DNA of 64,000 nucleotides from Dromiciops gliroides (GCF_019393635.1 NC_057863.1:6920191-6984190), one strand, 5' to 3'. Positions 48,901-59,613 are shown, counted from the stretch's first letter. The notes: generated by a model from the sequence alone, not told the origin. Program-made: numbers and translations.

Positions 48901-49190
48901 ATATGACATTATTGACAGTTGATCAACAAACCTCTGCTTGAAGACACTTAGCAAAAAGGGAGCCTACAACATCCAGAGGCCACCCATTTTACTTTTCCCA
49001 ACTTTCATTGATAAGAATCCCCGACACCCATACATACACCCTACCCTACCACACTATATATGTGTGTATATATGTATGTACGTATTTACATATACTCTAT
49101 ATAGAGAATTACCAGAAGAAGCTCATGTCAATTCCCTCTTCTTCTATTTTTCTTTTAATTTTTTTTTATTCCTTCCATTTTTATATTACA

Positions 49191-49465
49191 GTTATTCTGA
49201 GATCTTATGTGGTTCTTCAGTCATTTTTCAGTCATGTTTAACTCTTTGTGATCCCATTCAGTGTTTTCTTTGCAAAGATACTGTAATGATTTGCCATTTC
49301 CTTCTCCTGCTCATTTTACAAATGAGGAACAGAGGCAAACAGGATTAAGTGACTGCCCAGGGTTACACAGCTAATAAGTGTCTTAGGCCGGGTTTGAATT
49401 CACGAAGATGAGTCTTGCTGACTCCAGTCTAAGAATTCTATACACTGTGCTACTTAACTGCCCTC
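49191..49465 (-). mobile_element. CORE-SINE with RTE-like tail
   Basis: cagtcatgtttaactctttg, caaatgaggaacagaggcaa and a head end ctgtgctacttaactgccct. Confidence 0.85.
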
Positions 49466-50124
49466 ATTCTTATATCTTACTTTCCCTTAAACCCATCCAC
49501 AAATAAGCTTATACTTATTAAAAGAAAAAAAAATCACTTAAGTCAAACCAGAGGGTTTATGAATTGCATCAATCAGAATCATATTGTTTTAAAGGATGGA
49601 CTAGCAGAGTCAAGAGCCAAAATGCAATCTGCTTCAATTACTGTGCCTAAATACATCCCATTGCCATTGTAAGTCTATATTAGTCCATGGGGCTCATAAG
49701 CCAAGCTTTCTCATTTCCACTGAACAGAAAATGAGCCCCGATGGTAACATACCTGCTCAGGGGTGGTTGAATTTTTTTGAATGGTCTAATGAGGGGAGAC
49801 TCATTACCTTCCAATGGATCCTATTCCATTTAGGGACAGCTCTAAGGGTTGGGAAGGTCTTTCTGAAACTGGGATTACACCCATCCCTCCCTACTTCTAC
49901 CCTTTCCTGTCCTGTTTTAGTGAACAGAACAACACTAGTCCTACCCACTGCTCCACATAACAGATGTTCAAATTCTTGAAGTCAGTCACTGGCCATGACA
50001 TGCCTGAGTCATCTCCTTAAAACTTCTCAGAACTGCAGTGTGATATATTACCATAGTCATTGTTCTTCCAGGATTCTTCATAGGCCTTTTTTTTTTTTTT
50101 GGTTGTTGGGTTTTTAAAATTTTG

Positions 50125-50280
50125 GTATGTGTGTGTGTGTCTTGTACCCCTTTGGCCATGTCTGGTGAAGCCTATGGACTTCTCCCAATACAATAATGTT
50201 TTAAAGACATAAAATAAAATATGTAGGATTACAAAGGCAGACAATTATATTGAAATACAATTATAAAAATATGATAAAAA
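50125..50280 (+). mobile_element. Old DNA-transposon-like relic, copy 2
   Basis: cccctttggccatgtctggt, gaagcctatggacttctccc and aggattacaaaggcagacaa match 11655-11860. Confidence 0.5.
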
Positions 50281-50351
50281 CCCAACAAGTTCTGAGCCCC
50301 CTGTAAAGAATGGCTATTATCATGTGAATTTTCTCACACTGGGGCCCCACC

Positions 50352-50507
50352 GATCAGTTCACAATTGCACCAACAATGAATTAGTGTCACAATTTTTCCA
50401 TATCTCATAATACTCGATCTTTCATTTCTCTGTATTTCCATTATTTGCTATTTTCCATGCCTGTACTTCTCCGCTCCCCTCCCCCCACCAAATCTTAGAA
50501 TTTGTGG
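50352..50507 (-). repeat. Left arm of inverted duplication flanking IL1RAP exon 9
   Basis: The reverse complement of this stretch aligns to 51140-51291 with 9 mismatches over the 121-base core (50352-50472 against 51171-51291), then through a G-rich stretch with a 4-base gap, to about the fourth intron base after exon 9. The inner half is a fragment of L1 ORF2-type sequence; the outer half has no visible partner in the other L1 copies here. It ends abruptly at both sides, which fits a derived copy. Confidence 0.8.
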
Positions 50508-50511
50508 TTAC
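50495..50511 (-). CDS. IL1RAP: Read-through tail and stop of the putative soluble IL1RAP isoform
   Basis: When the exon 9 donor is not used, the frame continues G-N-H-K-F-stop (the glycine uses the last exon base). In human the secreted isoform sIL-1RAcP replaces the membrane part by GNRCGQ; the first two residues agree because they are coded by the donor itself. So the layout for a secreted decoy form is kept, with a tail of five residues against six. From the fourth intron base or so the sequence belongs to the left inverted arm, so most of this tail is repeat-derived. I did not find a convincing nearby poly(A) signal on this strand, so use of this form is inferred. Confidence 0.55.
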
Positions 50512-50660
50512 CTATCTGTTTGACGATGGCTTGCTTTACAGATTCTCCTTTGGCATTTCTTGCATGACAAGTGTAGTTACGCTTCAGGTCCTCAGAAGTC
50601 ACTTTTTTGATGCTCAGTATCCTGATTATTGTTTTGTCTCCAATATTTGAGACACTCTCA
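50512..50660 (-). CDS. IL1RAP: IL1RAP exon 9: second half of Ig domain 3
   Basis: A 149-nt exon (phase 2 in, phase 1 out) reading ESVSNIGDKTIIRI, LSIKKVTSEDLKRNYTCHAR and NAKGESVKQAIVKQI. The second Ig3 cysteine sits in YTCHAR; LSIKKVTSEDLKR matches human residue for residue as I recall it. The acceptor is ttctag above 50660 and the donor is GTAACC at 50511. The exon is bracketed by two inverted repeat arms (see 50352 and 51140), the left one starting about four bases into the intron. If the donor is ignored the frame runs on to a near stop, which is how the soluble isoform ends. Confidence 0.96.
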
Positions 50661-51139
50661 CTAGAAATGACAAGGCAAAGTAGATTATTTACATTGCGAT
50701 CGCACTGAGGAAGACTCACATGTAAGGTGAAAGTCAGAATGGAAGAGGCAGAGGGAAACCAAGTCCTCAGCAAAGGAGCCTTGGCCACTAAACAGGTCCA
50801 GAATAGCTATGGGAAACAAATGTCATTATTTTCACTTTCCTATATTCATTCATCCATCCATCCATCCATTCATTCATTCGTTCATTCATTCAATATTTAC
50901 TCACTAAATCAATCAGAATTTACTAAACTCTTATTTGACAATCATTGTACTAATTACTGGCATAACAAAGAAAAAGCAAAAATAGTCCCTCACCTTAAAA
51001 TGAGGGAAAAGACATGTACAAATTACAACATACAGAAAAAAAAAAAAAGGAAAAGTATCCTTAGAGGAGAAAACAAAGAGTTTGGGGAGATGATAAAGCT
51101 CTCTTACAGAAGACAAGATGTGAGCTGAATACTTAGAAG

Positions 51140-51291
51140 CCACAGATTTTAAAATTTGGAGGTGGGAAGTGGAGAAGTACAGTCATGGAAAATAACAAAT
51201 AATGGAAATGCAGAGAAATGAAAGATCGAGTATCATGGGATATGGAAAAATTGTGACACTAACTCATTATTAGTGGAATTGTGAACTGATC
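51140..51291 (+). repeat. Right arm of inverted duplication flanking IL1RAP exon 9
   Basis: This arm is continuous on its left with an old interspersed repeat (about 50900-51180) and on its right with an L1 3' part (to about 52080). It therefore contains the natural junction of the two and is probably the parent copy. Together with the left arm it could pair in the pre-mRNA and loop out 149-nt exon 9 (loop about 630 bases). Confidence 0.8.
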
Positions 51292-52080
51292 CAACCATTT
51301 TGGCGAACAATGTGGAATTAAGCCAAAAGAGTTTTTTTTTAATTACCTCTACTCTTTGACTCAGCAATACCAGTACTTTATATATTTCAAGAGTTGATTA
51401 GCAAAAAAAGAATAGAACCTATATGCTTCTAAAACGTTTATAGAAGCTCTCTTTGGAAATTTTAGGGATGCTCATCAATTGGGGAATGGCTGAACAAATT
51501 GTGGTATATGATTATGATGGGATACTACTGTGCTATAAGAAATAATGAGCTCAATGATTTTAGGGAAAAATTGGAAATACCTGTATGAAATAATGAAAAG
51601 TGAAATGAGCAAAACAAACAAACAAAAATACTGTACAAAGTAGCAGCAATGTTGTTTTAAGAATGACCTAGTATGAATAAATTATTTTGACTATTATAAA
51701 TACCTAAATTAACTATAAAGGACATATAAAGAAAGATACTAAATGCATGCAGAGAAAGAGTTGATAAATAGAAGAATATACAGAATAATTATATATACAT
51801 ACATATATGTATATGCATGTATATATGTATGTATACACACATATACATTATTTATGTACAAATACACACACACACCTATTTTGCCTAATGGTAGCCATCT
51901 CTACGGTGGGGGGGAAGGGAAGAAAAAAAATTACATGATAATTTACTTGTATATTTGAAAGGAATAGCATTTCTACATAGCCAATTTGCATTTCCATTTA
52001 CAATCATCTTTTTTTTTTAAATTGTACTATGTTATGGAACTATTTTAGTCCAAAAAGTAAAAATTAAATTAAATGATGAA
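51200..52080 (+). mobile_element. L1 3' fragment
   Basis: gtgaactgatccaaccattt, gggatactactgtgctataa and ctaatggtagccatctctac, ending atcatcttttttttttaaat and an A-rich tail. Its 5' end lies inside the right inverted arm. Confidence 0.85.
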
Positions 52081-53180
52081 AAATAAACAAATAAATGTTT
52101 TGTTTTGTTTTTTTTAAAGGCAGGGAAAAGAATATGGGTAGCTCACACAGTGTGAGAAGTAGAGGAAACATGGGAAGAGGGGATAGGTAAGAAGGCTGTG
52201 GGGGATGATAGGAGCTTTAGACACAGAAGAAAACAACTTTATATTTTATGCTGGAAATAACAGGAAGGCTAGACTTTATTGTGTAGGTAGATGCCAAGGG
52301 AAGAACTATGCTCTAGGTCAAAAACAAAAATAGAAACAAAAAAAAACCCAGTCCTTTTGGCACCTGTTTCAAGAGTCATTTGTAACAGAGACAGGGTTGA
52401 GTCAGAGAGACCCATTAGAATATTAATACAGGAGTTCAGAGAAAAGTGACTAGTAAGAGAAGAGGAGATGTGTGTATATTTATGAGACATATTGGAGGGT
52501 AAAGAAATTACAAGATTTGGAAACTGGACATGTTGGATAAATAAGAGAGAGGAATTAAGGATGATGTCAAAGTTGTGGGCCTGAAAGGATAATATTCCCT
52601 TTATAAGTAATAGGAAAGGTCAGAAGAGGAGAGTTCTTATGTTTTGTTTTTTTGGCTGGGTAGAGAACCCGATTATACCTTAGACATATCTATTTACATG
52701 AATATGCTACATTTTGTTGAGCAGTTGGTATGATGGAGGATAGGTGCCCAGCAAGAAGATTGGGGCTAGATAACCTGATATGGAGATCATCTGCCTAAAG
52801 AAAGAAATTGACTCCATTGAAGTGGATAAGATCACCAAGTGAGAGACTATAGACGCAAAAGAGAAGTGGGGCCTGGACAGAACCTTGGGAAGGCAGCCAT
52901 CCTCAAGTGGGGATGAAATGATAAAGCTGCAAAAAAGACTGAGGAGTGGTCAGCTCAGTAGGAGAAAAGCCAAGAGACAGCCATTTGAAAACCCAATAAG
53001 AGAGTGTACCCTCCCACAGCTTCCAAAAGGATAAGATGATTAGCAAAGTCAAAGGCTGCAGAGATATTAAAAAGGAGGAAGATTAAGAAAAGACCACTGG
53101 AATTGGCAATTAAGAAATCCTTGAGAATTATGGAGACAACAGTTTTAACTTAATGATAAGGTTAGAAGCAACATCATTTG
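52080..53180 (-). mobile_element. Old interspersed repeat, longest copy (about 1.1 kb)
   Basis: ggaaactggacatgttggat, ggagatcatctgcctaaaga, gaaccttgggaaggcagcca, gcaaagtcaaaggctgcaga and ttggcaattaagaaatcctt follow an order I recognise from other mammals. Strand is inferred from the link with L2-type sequence (see 42346). No ORF. Confidence 0.45.
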
Positions 53181-53519
53181 TTATGCATAAGATATGAAGC
53201 TGGAAGGTCGGTCTTGGTACAAAGAGAGATCTAACAAAGATGATTTCCCCAAGAAATTTCTAATCTATTGGTGCATGGAAGCTGGGAAAAGTCACTCTGC
53301 AAAAAACTAAGCACAAGGGAGAAGTAGTACAAGCATTTAGTAGTGGTTGGTTTGCCAAAGAAAGGGAACTAGTATTAGGCAAAGTGTGTACCAGGGCCCA
53401 AATGATGAAAACTAAAGGATCTTCCCCGTCCTCTAAGACAGAAGTTGTTCTTTGTAGAGAGAATCGCCTTGATTGGAGCCAAGTTCCTGACAAAGTATTT
53501 TACGCTCCCCTTTTGTTGA

Positions 53520-53915
53520 AGATAAAGAGATAATACAATGGATTCAAAGCTGGTTGGGCAGCCAGATTCAAGGAGGAATTCTGTATAGTGGTTCCGATGA
53601 GGCTAGAAGGTTGTGGTTAGATACTGCTGAATAGTTTTTTCAATGGCTTGGATAAAGGCATAGAGGACACGCTCATCGCATTTTTAGATGACACAAGGGT
53701 GTGAGGTCGAGCTACAACAGCAGATAACTGAATCACAACCCCACGATCTTGAGCACCTGCAGATTTGGCCAGATCAAACGGAAGTTCAATAGGCATAAAT
53801 GGATTATTTTTCACTTGAGTACAAATGTTCACATTTAAAAGTGTAAGATGGGGTAGACTAAATACTGTCCCAAACAGCCAATGATTCAAAAGAGCAGGAC
53901 TCTGGGGCAGAGGCT
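53520..53915 (+). mobile_element. CR1/L3-like LINE fragment
   Basis: ggcttggataaaggcataga and atttttagatgacacaaggg resemble the CR1/L3 RT active-site region (F-x-DDT), here changed to LDDT. Diverged and short. A 132-codon open frame on the other strand is accidental. Confidence 0.5.
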
Positions 53916-54151
53916 GGCCTCTTGGGCATAGGGCAGGCTGATGGAAGAGATGGAATTGTGTTACATTAAAAACAAACAAAAAATACTCTCTGTAGGGAAG
54001 GGATGCATTTGTCACAGAGAAATAAAATGTGCATGTAAACTCTTTGTGATTCTATATTCACATTCCATTCCCCTAGAACTGGGTAGCCATGTCAAGTGCA
54101 AGCTAAGCATCACAGGGAAAGAGAGTGGAGATCTGGGTAGAAATAATGGGT

Positions 54152-54315
54152 ATTGGTGCAGGCAGCTAGGTGTTGTAGTGGATAAACCACTGGCCCTCAA
54201 TTCAAGAGGACCTGAGTTCAAATCTTGCCTCAGAAACTTGACACATACTAGCTGTGTGACCCTGGGCAAGTCACTTAATCCCAATTGCTTCACCCAAAAA
54301 AAGAAGAAAAAAAAA
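54152..54315 (+). mobile_element. CORE-SINE with exact target duplication
   Basis: Full SINE with a mixed A-tail; agaaataatgggt at 54139-54151 and 54316-54328. Confidence 0.95.
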
Positions 54316-54339
54316 AGAAATAATGGGTGCCCTTTATTT

Positions 54340-54500
54340 ATACAGTTTGCTTGCAAATTTCCAGGTAGCAAATATTGCATTTGATCCTTTCAATAGTGCT
54401 GGGAGGTGGGTACTGTGGATTTTTGTAGATTTATTTTATAGGTGAGAGAAGTGAGTCTCAGAAAGATTAAATGATTTGCCTAAGATCACCCAGTAAGTGT
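54340..54500 (-). mobile_element. MIR relic
   Basis: gtgagtctcagaaagattaa and gatttgcctaagatcaccca. Confidence 0.65.
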
Positions 54501-55046
54501 CAGAAGTAAGATTCAGCCAGAGATTATCACAATTGTCATATATGAAGCTGTATGTTACAAGTCATTTGATGGAAAGCATTTCCCCAGATATACAGAACAA
54601 TTTATTGGCTCAACCTGGACTCATGAATGCTGCTGAAAAAGTCATTCTGAGCACCTGTCCTACTGACTGCTTGCCAACAAAATAACCTTTAAAAACAAGC
54701 AACTTTAAAGAAAAAAACAGTCAGCTCTGATTTGTTTTAATGGAATACAAATTCTAGGAAAGGCCATTTAATCTTTTGTCTTGGTAGCCTCAGTGAGAGC
54801 TTAAATATTTACTTATTTTTCAAATAAACTTTTTTCCCTTTAATTTAATTTAAACTCCTTTTCTCTTTCAGGGGAGATAATAATGAGAAATAGACTGTTC
54901 AGTCTAGAAATTAGAGTAAGAACTTTGCATCTGAAAAAAAAATGATGACCTCCTAGCAGTTAAGCACAGTTACTCTACATCCATAACACCACCCTGACCC
55001 CAATATTTGTGTGACTACCAGAAAACAATCGATTCCATTTGAAGAC

Positions 55047-55302
55047 GGGCAGCTAGGTGGTGCAGTGGATAGAGTGCCAGTCCTGAAGTCAGGAAGACTC
55101 ATATCCTGAATTCAAATTTGACATTTGACACTTAGTAGCTGTGTGACCACGGGCAAGTCACTTAACTCTGTGTTCTTCAGTTTTCACATCTGTAAAATGA
55201 GCTGGAGAAGGAAATGGCAAACCACATGAGTATCTTTGCCAAGAAAACTCCAAATGAGGTCATGAGGAGTCAGATATGACTGAAAGGAATGAACGACATC
55301 AG
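55047..55302 (+). mobile_element. CORE-SINE with RTE-like tail, best-kept copy
   Basis: Head gggcagctaggtggtgcagt, CORE, then gaaatggcaaaccacatgag, ttgccaagaaaactccaaat and the 3' end gagtcagatatgactgaaag, which resembles the RTE 3' end at 11000-11040. Confidence 0.9.
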
Positions 55303-56153
55303 GAAACATTGGAAGCACTACCTGATGTCATTAATGTGGGCATATGGAGCAAAGGAAGTGCTCAACATTGGCTAATAATGAATTCAGTTTTGTTGTTTCC
55401 AAAATATATGTAATTGAATACCATTGCCTATCATTGAGAGCTAAGACTGGGAATTTTTTCCTTCCCCTGTTCAGAGCTTGAGACTCATGGCGAGTAGGGA
55501 TATAATGAAATAAAAGTGGAAAAAGCCAACCTAGAGTTTTAAAAAATTTAGTTTATTTTGTTTAGCAATTTATTTTGTTCCTACTCATCAAATTTTAAGA
55601 TTAAGAATTAGATGCATAAACCTGTCTTTTTCAAAGTCCAAACTTTGCTTAATAAGAAAACTAGTTCACTAGGGCAGTTTTCCTGATTACAAAGAGATGA
55701 AGAAGTTGAAAATGAATTAAGGAAGAGTTGAGGGTAGATGAAAAGGAGAAATTGACAAAGGCAAAGACACAGATTCACAAAGATGCAAAAAAGGACAAAT
55801 ATAAAGGAATAAAAGACAAAGGACTGAGCACAGTTATTGATGCATAGAATAATACTTATAAAGACAGAGGGATGGGGTTTTCATGGATGAACAGACTCAA
55901 TTAAAACCTTTAAATTTATTTATTTAGAAGCTGGATATAACTTATTTTTAAAGTAATTTGAAGTGGTTTTACCTCTTTTAAGGCACTGCTACTAATGACT
56001 AGGAATCGTGAGAATCCATAGCCATTGGCATATGGAACAATATTAGCTTTATGAATTTGTCCAAGTCCTATCCAGATGTGATAAGGACCAAGACTTCTTC
56101 AGCCCTGCCAGATAGTCAGATAGTCATAGGTGGTCTGGTGTGGCTTATGTTAC

Positions 56154-56277
56154 CTTTGGTTTATTGTTATATTCATTGTATCATCAGGCTTTCTTCCATC
56201 AATGGTCCACCAAATCTCATTCTTCGAATCTTTCAGGAATGGAAAATAAACTTTACAGGGAAGTTCAAGTTCTTCAC
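56154..56277 (-). CDS. IL1RAP: IL1RAP exon 8: first half of Ig domain 3
   Basis: This 124-nt exon starts in phase 1 after cctag and ends in phase 2 before GTAACA. It reads EELELPCKVYFPFLKDS, then KNEIWWTIDGRKPDD and NITINQ. The first Ig3 cysteine (LPC) and the paired tryptophans of strand C (WWTIDG) are present, as in human IL1RAP. One sequon, NIT, is visible. Its phase (1 in, 2 out) means exon skipping would shift frame. It joins exon 9 through a split serine codon (ag|t). Confidence 0.95.
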
Positions 56278-58464
56278 CTAGGAGATATTGACAAAGTAAA
56301 ATTGAAGTTTCATTTTGCACACTTGATACCTACATCATGGTTCTTGTCTTTGGGTAATTAAGACACCAAAACAATTACAATGAACAGCCCTCTAATTCAT
56401 GGGATATTTGTCTAATCATCAGGTAATATTGTTTTCAATCCAATCTATTCAATTTTGCATCCAAAAAATCCACTTGCCTTTTTTTCCCCTCAAAATCACA
56501 ATCTCAAAAAAGATCGATCAGTAAGATTTGTGACCAGTTATTCCCTACGTCCCTCCCAATGTTCTTGGGCATCCCCTACTTGGCTCCTTTGCTTTCTCAG
56601 CCTTCTTTCAAGGCACCAATGCAGCAGAGTGGGAGTGGGGAGTGTAGCTCTTTTCATCAGGACAGGATTATGGTGAAGTAACTTCAATGGAGTCATTTTG
56701 AGGTCTGGATTCCCAGTTCAATTCAAGACTCTTAGTCATAGTATTAAAGGAATGGTGATGAATGATGAATGGCAACGTTCTTAACTTTAAAAGACACAGC
56801 TACACTAGAAATCTACCTTAGACACATAGGATCTCTAACTTGGAAGGGAGCGCAGTTATTTTATAGTCAAAATCATACATGAAAATGAATCCTCAGCACG
56901 GCATCCCTGACAAGTGGCAATGCCTCATGGCTTGAGAATCTCCAGTGAGCGAGGAAGCCACCACTTCCAGAGGTGACTCACTCCACCTTGCCCCCACCTC
57001 TGGAGGTGAGGCACACAACTTTTGCACAGTTCAATTTGTTGGGAAGCCAGCCGTTTGTTTCCCTGACATCAAGCCTCAGCTTGCCTTTTTGCAGGTAAGG
57101 AATTTCTTCATCATCCATTTGGGGCCAAGCAGAAGAAGTCTGCTCCTTCCTCCATGAGACAACCCCTGTGATTTCAGCTATTTTACTCTCCCCTCACCCC
57201 ACCTCTGACCCAATATCTGTTCTTCCTCAGCCTGAATGTCTTCAACCGCTACTCATGGTATAATTCTGAGTTCTCTCTTATAGTTTATCAATGTTACTCC
57301 TTGATTCATGTTATCCATGTCCTCCTCAGAAGGTGACACCCCAAATTAACAACAATGAATGATGATGTTGATGATAATTCATATAATTATTACGTTAACA
57401 ATCTCTAAGCTGCATGGAAGAGATACCTTTTGAAACATAGAAAGCCAGCTAAAGAAATAAAATTCAAAACTGGGTGGGAAGAAGTGTACACATATCATCT
57501 TTTTTTTTTTTTTTTTTTGGTGGGGCAAGGAGGGTTAAGTGACTTGCCCAGGGTCACATAGCTAGTAAGTGTCAAGTGTCTGAGGCCAGATTTGAACTCA
57601 GGTCCTCCTGAATCCAGGGCCAGTGCTTTATCCACTGCACCACCTAGCTGCCCTTTTTTTTTAATTTTTATTTTACACATATCATCTTAATCGCCCTCTT
57701 TGCGACTGGGGTTGCCTCAAAGGGATGCTGTCAGTGAGTGTGCAGAAGAAAAGCTTCCATGCTTTTATTCAACTGCACAAATGAATTATTATATTCATGG
57801 AATCAACAGTAAACAGAACGTTCAATTTAAAATAATAACAGTTTGGTAAGAATCTATCCCAGGACTACTTCTATTTGACCTCCAGTGACCAAGACGAGAA
57901 TGGAATAATTATCATAGTTACAAGGAAAAAATAATCCTAATAATGGAAGAGATTCCAAGAGGTAGAACTAGAAATAGTCTTTGGGGTCCACCTAATGCAA
58001 GCTCATCATCTCATAGATGAGCATATTGAGGACCCTAACTTGGAGACATCGAATCTGGCTTCCTGGAAATGAACGGCCATGTCCTGATGCAGAAGCCTGG
58101 AGCGAAATCTCTACATCATCCCTTAGCTCCTTCCCCTTCCTTCTGCCCCAAAGCTGCTGGAAAGAATTTGAGGGACCCTGGTCACCACCATACTATGACA
58201 GGCAATCCCTGAGCTCCTGCTCCCCCATCTATGGGAGCTGGAGATGGAAGAGGAGGGAAAAAAGGAGAGAAAAGGAAAACTCCCACTCATGGCAGCTGCA
58301 TGATACCATAACACACAACACACCTAAGTCAGGAAGACCTGAATTCAAATGTAACCTAAGACATTTTCTAGACAAATGACCCTGGACATGCCATTTATTG
58401 TGCATCTGCTTCAGAAGAACACCTTCACCCATCATCTGAAGAAAAGTGAGAATAGCATCATTAC
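56278..58464 (-). other. IL1RAP intron between exons 7 and 8
   Basis: One SINE insertion (57502-57673). 56278-57486 and 57689-58464 show no other repeat or coding signal that I can support. Confidence 0.85.
57502..57673 (-). mobile_element. CORE-SINE with exact 15-base target duplication
   Basis: Reverse SINE; tacacatatcatctt at 57487-57501 and 57674-57688. A T-rich piece (57654-57673) lies between the SINE head and the right duplication. Confidence 0.95.
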
Positions 58465-58536
58465 CTGCTTCTTTGTCATAACTTATGAGGTCATTAGGAG
58501 AAAAAATGTTAGGGCGTGTTGCACGATATGGAGAGG
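58465..58536 (-). CDS. IL1RAP: IL1RAP exon 7: Ig2-Ig3 linker
   Basis: A 72-nt exon, acceptor ttgcag, donor GTAATG at 58464. With the split glycine/alanine codon from the previous exon it reads SPYRATRPNIFSPNDLISYDKEAG. The SPND core and the final acidic-Gly stretch agree with human SPKNAVPPVIHSPND...EKEPG. It encodes the flexible linker into Ig domain 3. Both ends are phase 1, so skipping it would keep frame. It is short and lies only about 730 bases from exon 6, the tightest spacing in the window. No repeat interrupts it. Confidence 0.93.
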
Positions 58537-59271
58537 CTGCAAGAGAGAAAAAACACAGATAACCAATTAGACTTAGTAAGGAAATTACCCAAACACAATG
58601 TAAGGGTACCCAACCAAGCCAACTCAGCCTTTCTCACTTCATTACTACCAGACACAATGCAAATATAGAATTGTACATGCATACACTCAGAAACACATAC
58701 ATACACACATGCATGCATACATACATGCATCACAGAGAAAGTCGTGACCTGCATTGTTAAAGGGAGTGTCCTCCTTGTGACAATGAACTCTGATAACCAG
58801 ACAGAACACTCAAATGAGGCTTTATTCTTGGTCTAAGTTTGAGGTCCAACCAAGTCAGTCAAGTCTGCATTCTCCCACTCCACTACCAGGCCATCCGAAA
58901 CAGGTAGATTTCAGTTTCACTTACAAATGCTTCAATTGCAGACATGGACCAAAAGTAAAGGCGGATGGATCCAGTGGGGCCGAAGGACTTTCTGCCTGTT
59001 CCCTGCCTCTCCCTGCTGCTGTCTGCTTTGTTCAGACTGTCTTGTTTGCTTGGGGTTGTCTTCTCACCTCAGCCCAGGGTCAGACAGGACTCACAACCCT
59101 GTTTTCCCTTCAGATTCACCCACATTCCCTTTCCCCAAAGCTCTCCTGGCTCCCCAGCCACAGCTTTCCCAAGATGCTCAGTTGCTTTTCCCTCACTCTG
59201 GTCATGACTTAAACCTAAAAGCCACGGGGGAAGAAGGAGCCGTGGTTTTGGTGGTTATGACCTCTCCTTAC
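58537..59271 (-). other. IL1RAP intron between exons 6 and 7
   Basis: About 735 bases. A catacatgcatg run (58670-58735) is the only repeat. The C/T-rich stretch 58980-59210 is open in several frames but has no match. Confidence 0.85.
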
Positions 59272-59437
59272 CTACCACCTTTACCTCCACGGTTCGGGTA
59301 AGGTTAAAGGTGCGCCCATTCTCTGGATAAGTCACAACGCATGTGTAGAAGGCCGCATTGGCTTGGAGGACATAGGTGAAGATGATCTCCGTGCCATTCA
59401 CTTCAACTTTATTAAAGTTGTTCACTTTGATGCAGTT
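59272..59437 (-). CDS. IL1RAP: IL1RAP exon 6: second half of Ig domain 2
   Basis: This 166-nt exon reads in phase 0 as 55 codons plus one base. It begins NCIKVNNF and contains the Ig2 disulphide/strand-F motif YTCVVTYPENGRTF, which I recall as identical in human IL1RAP, and ends TVEVKVVG. The acceptor is ttctag just above 59437; the donor GTAAGG starts at 59271. The stretch between the two conserved ends (VEVNGTEIIFTYVLQANAAF) matches human only loosely, so this half of Ig2 is the fastest-changing part of the gene in view. It carries two N-x-T sequons (NGT, NLT). The preceding exon with the first Ig2 cysteine is not in the window. Ig2 helps contact the ligand-loaded primary receptor. Confidence 0.93.
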
Positions 59438-59513
59438 CTAGAACAAGTCAGGGAAAAACAAAAACAAAGACAAAACCATGTTTAGTATCTTGGGCCTTGG
59501 TTTAAAAAAAAAA

Positions 59514-59613
59514 AAAGCATACACATACACACATGAACACACACAGTCACAGTATGCATCCCCCCATACAATCATTCACACACATACCTGTACACACAAT
59601 AATTTAACACACA

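Larger units (their letters stand above)
41326..50511 (-). other. IL1RAP intron between exons 9 and 10 (about 9.2 kb)
   Basis: The most repeat-packed part of the gene: 7SL retrocopy, six CORE-SINEs, an L1 5' piece, an L1 3' piece and microsatellites. Unassigned: 43422-43700, 46931-47170, 47362-47574, 48901-49190 (TATG run near 49060) and 49466-50124. Its first bases on the gene strand belong to the left inverted arm. Confidence 0.9.
50661..56153 (-). other. IL1RAP intron between exons 8 and 9
   Basis: Holds an ATTC/ATCC run (50848-50892), the right inverted arm, an L1 tail, a long stretch of the old repeat (52080-53180), a CR1-like piece, two SINEs and a MIR. 53916-54138, 54501-55046 and 55303-56153 are A-rich and blank to me. 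Confidence 0.9.

Noticed and set aside
53617-54015. 132-codon open frame, minus strand
   Set aside because: Lies antisense to a CR1-like LINE fragment; no family match, no splice or start context.
58814-59301. Three overlapping open frames of 80-132 codons, plus strand
   Set aside because: C-rich intron sequence next to exon 6; all three frames being open argues against coding.
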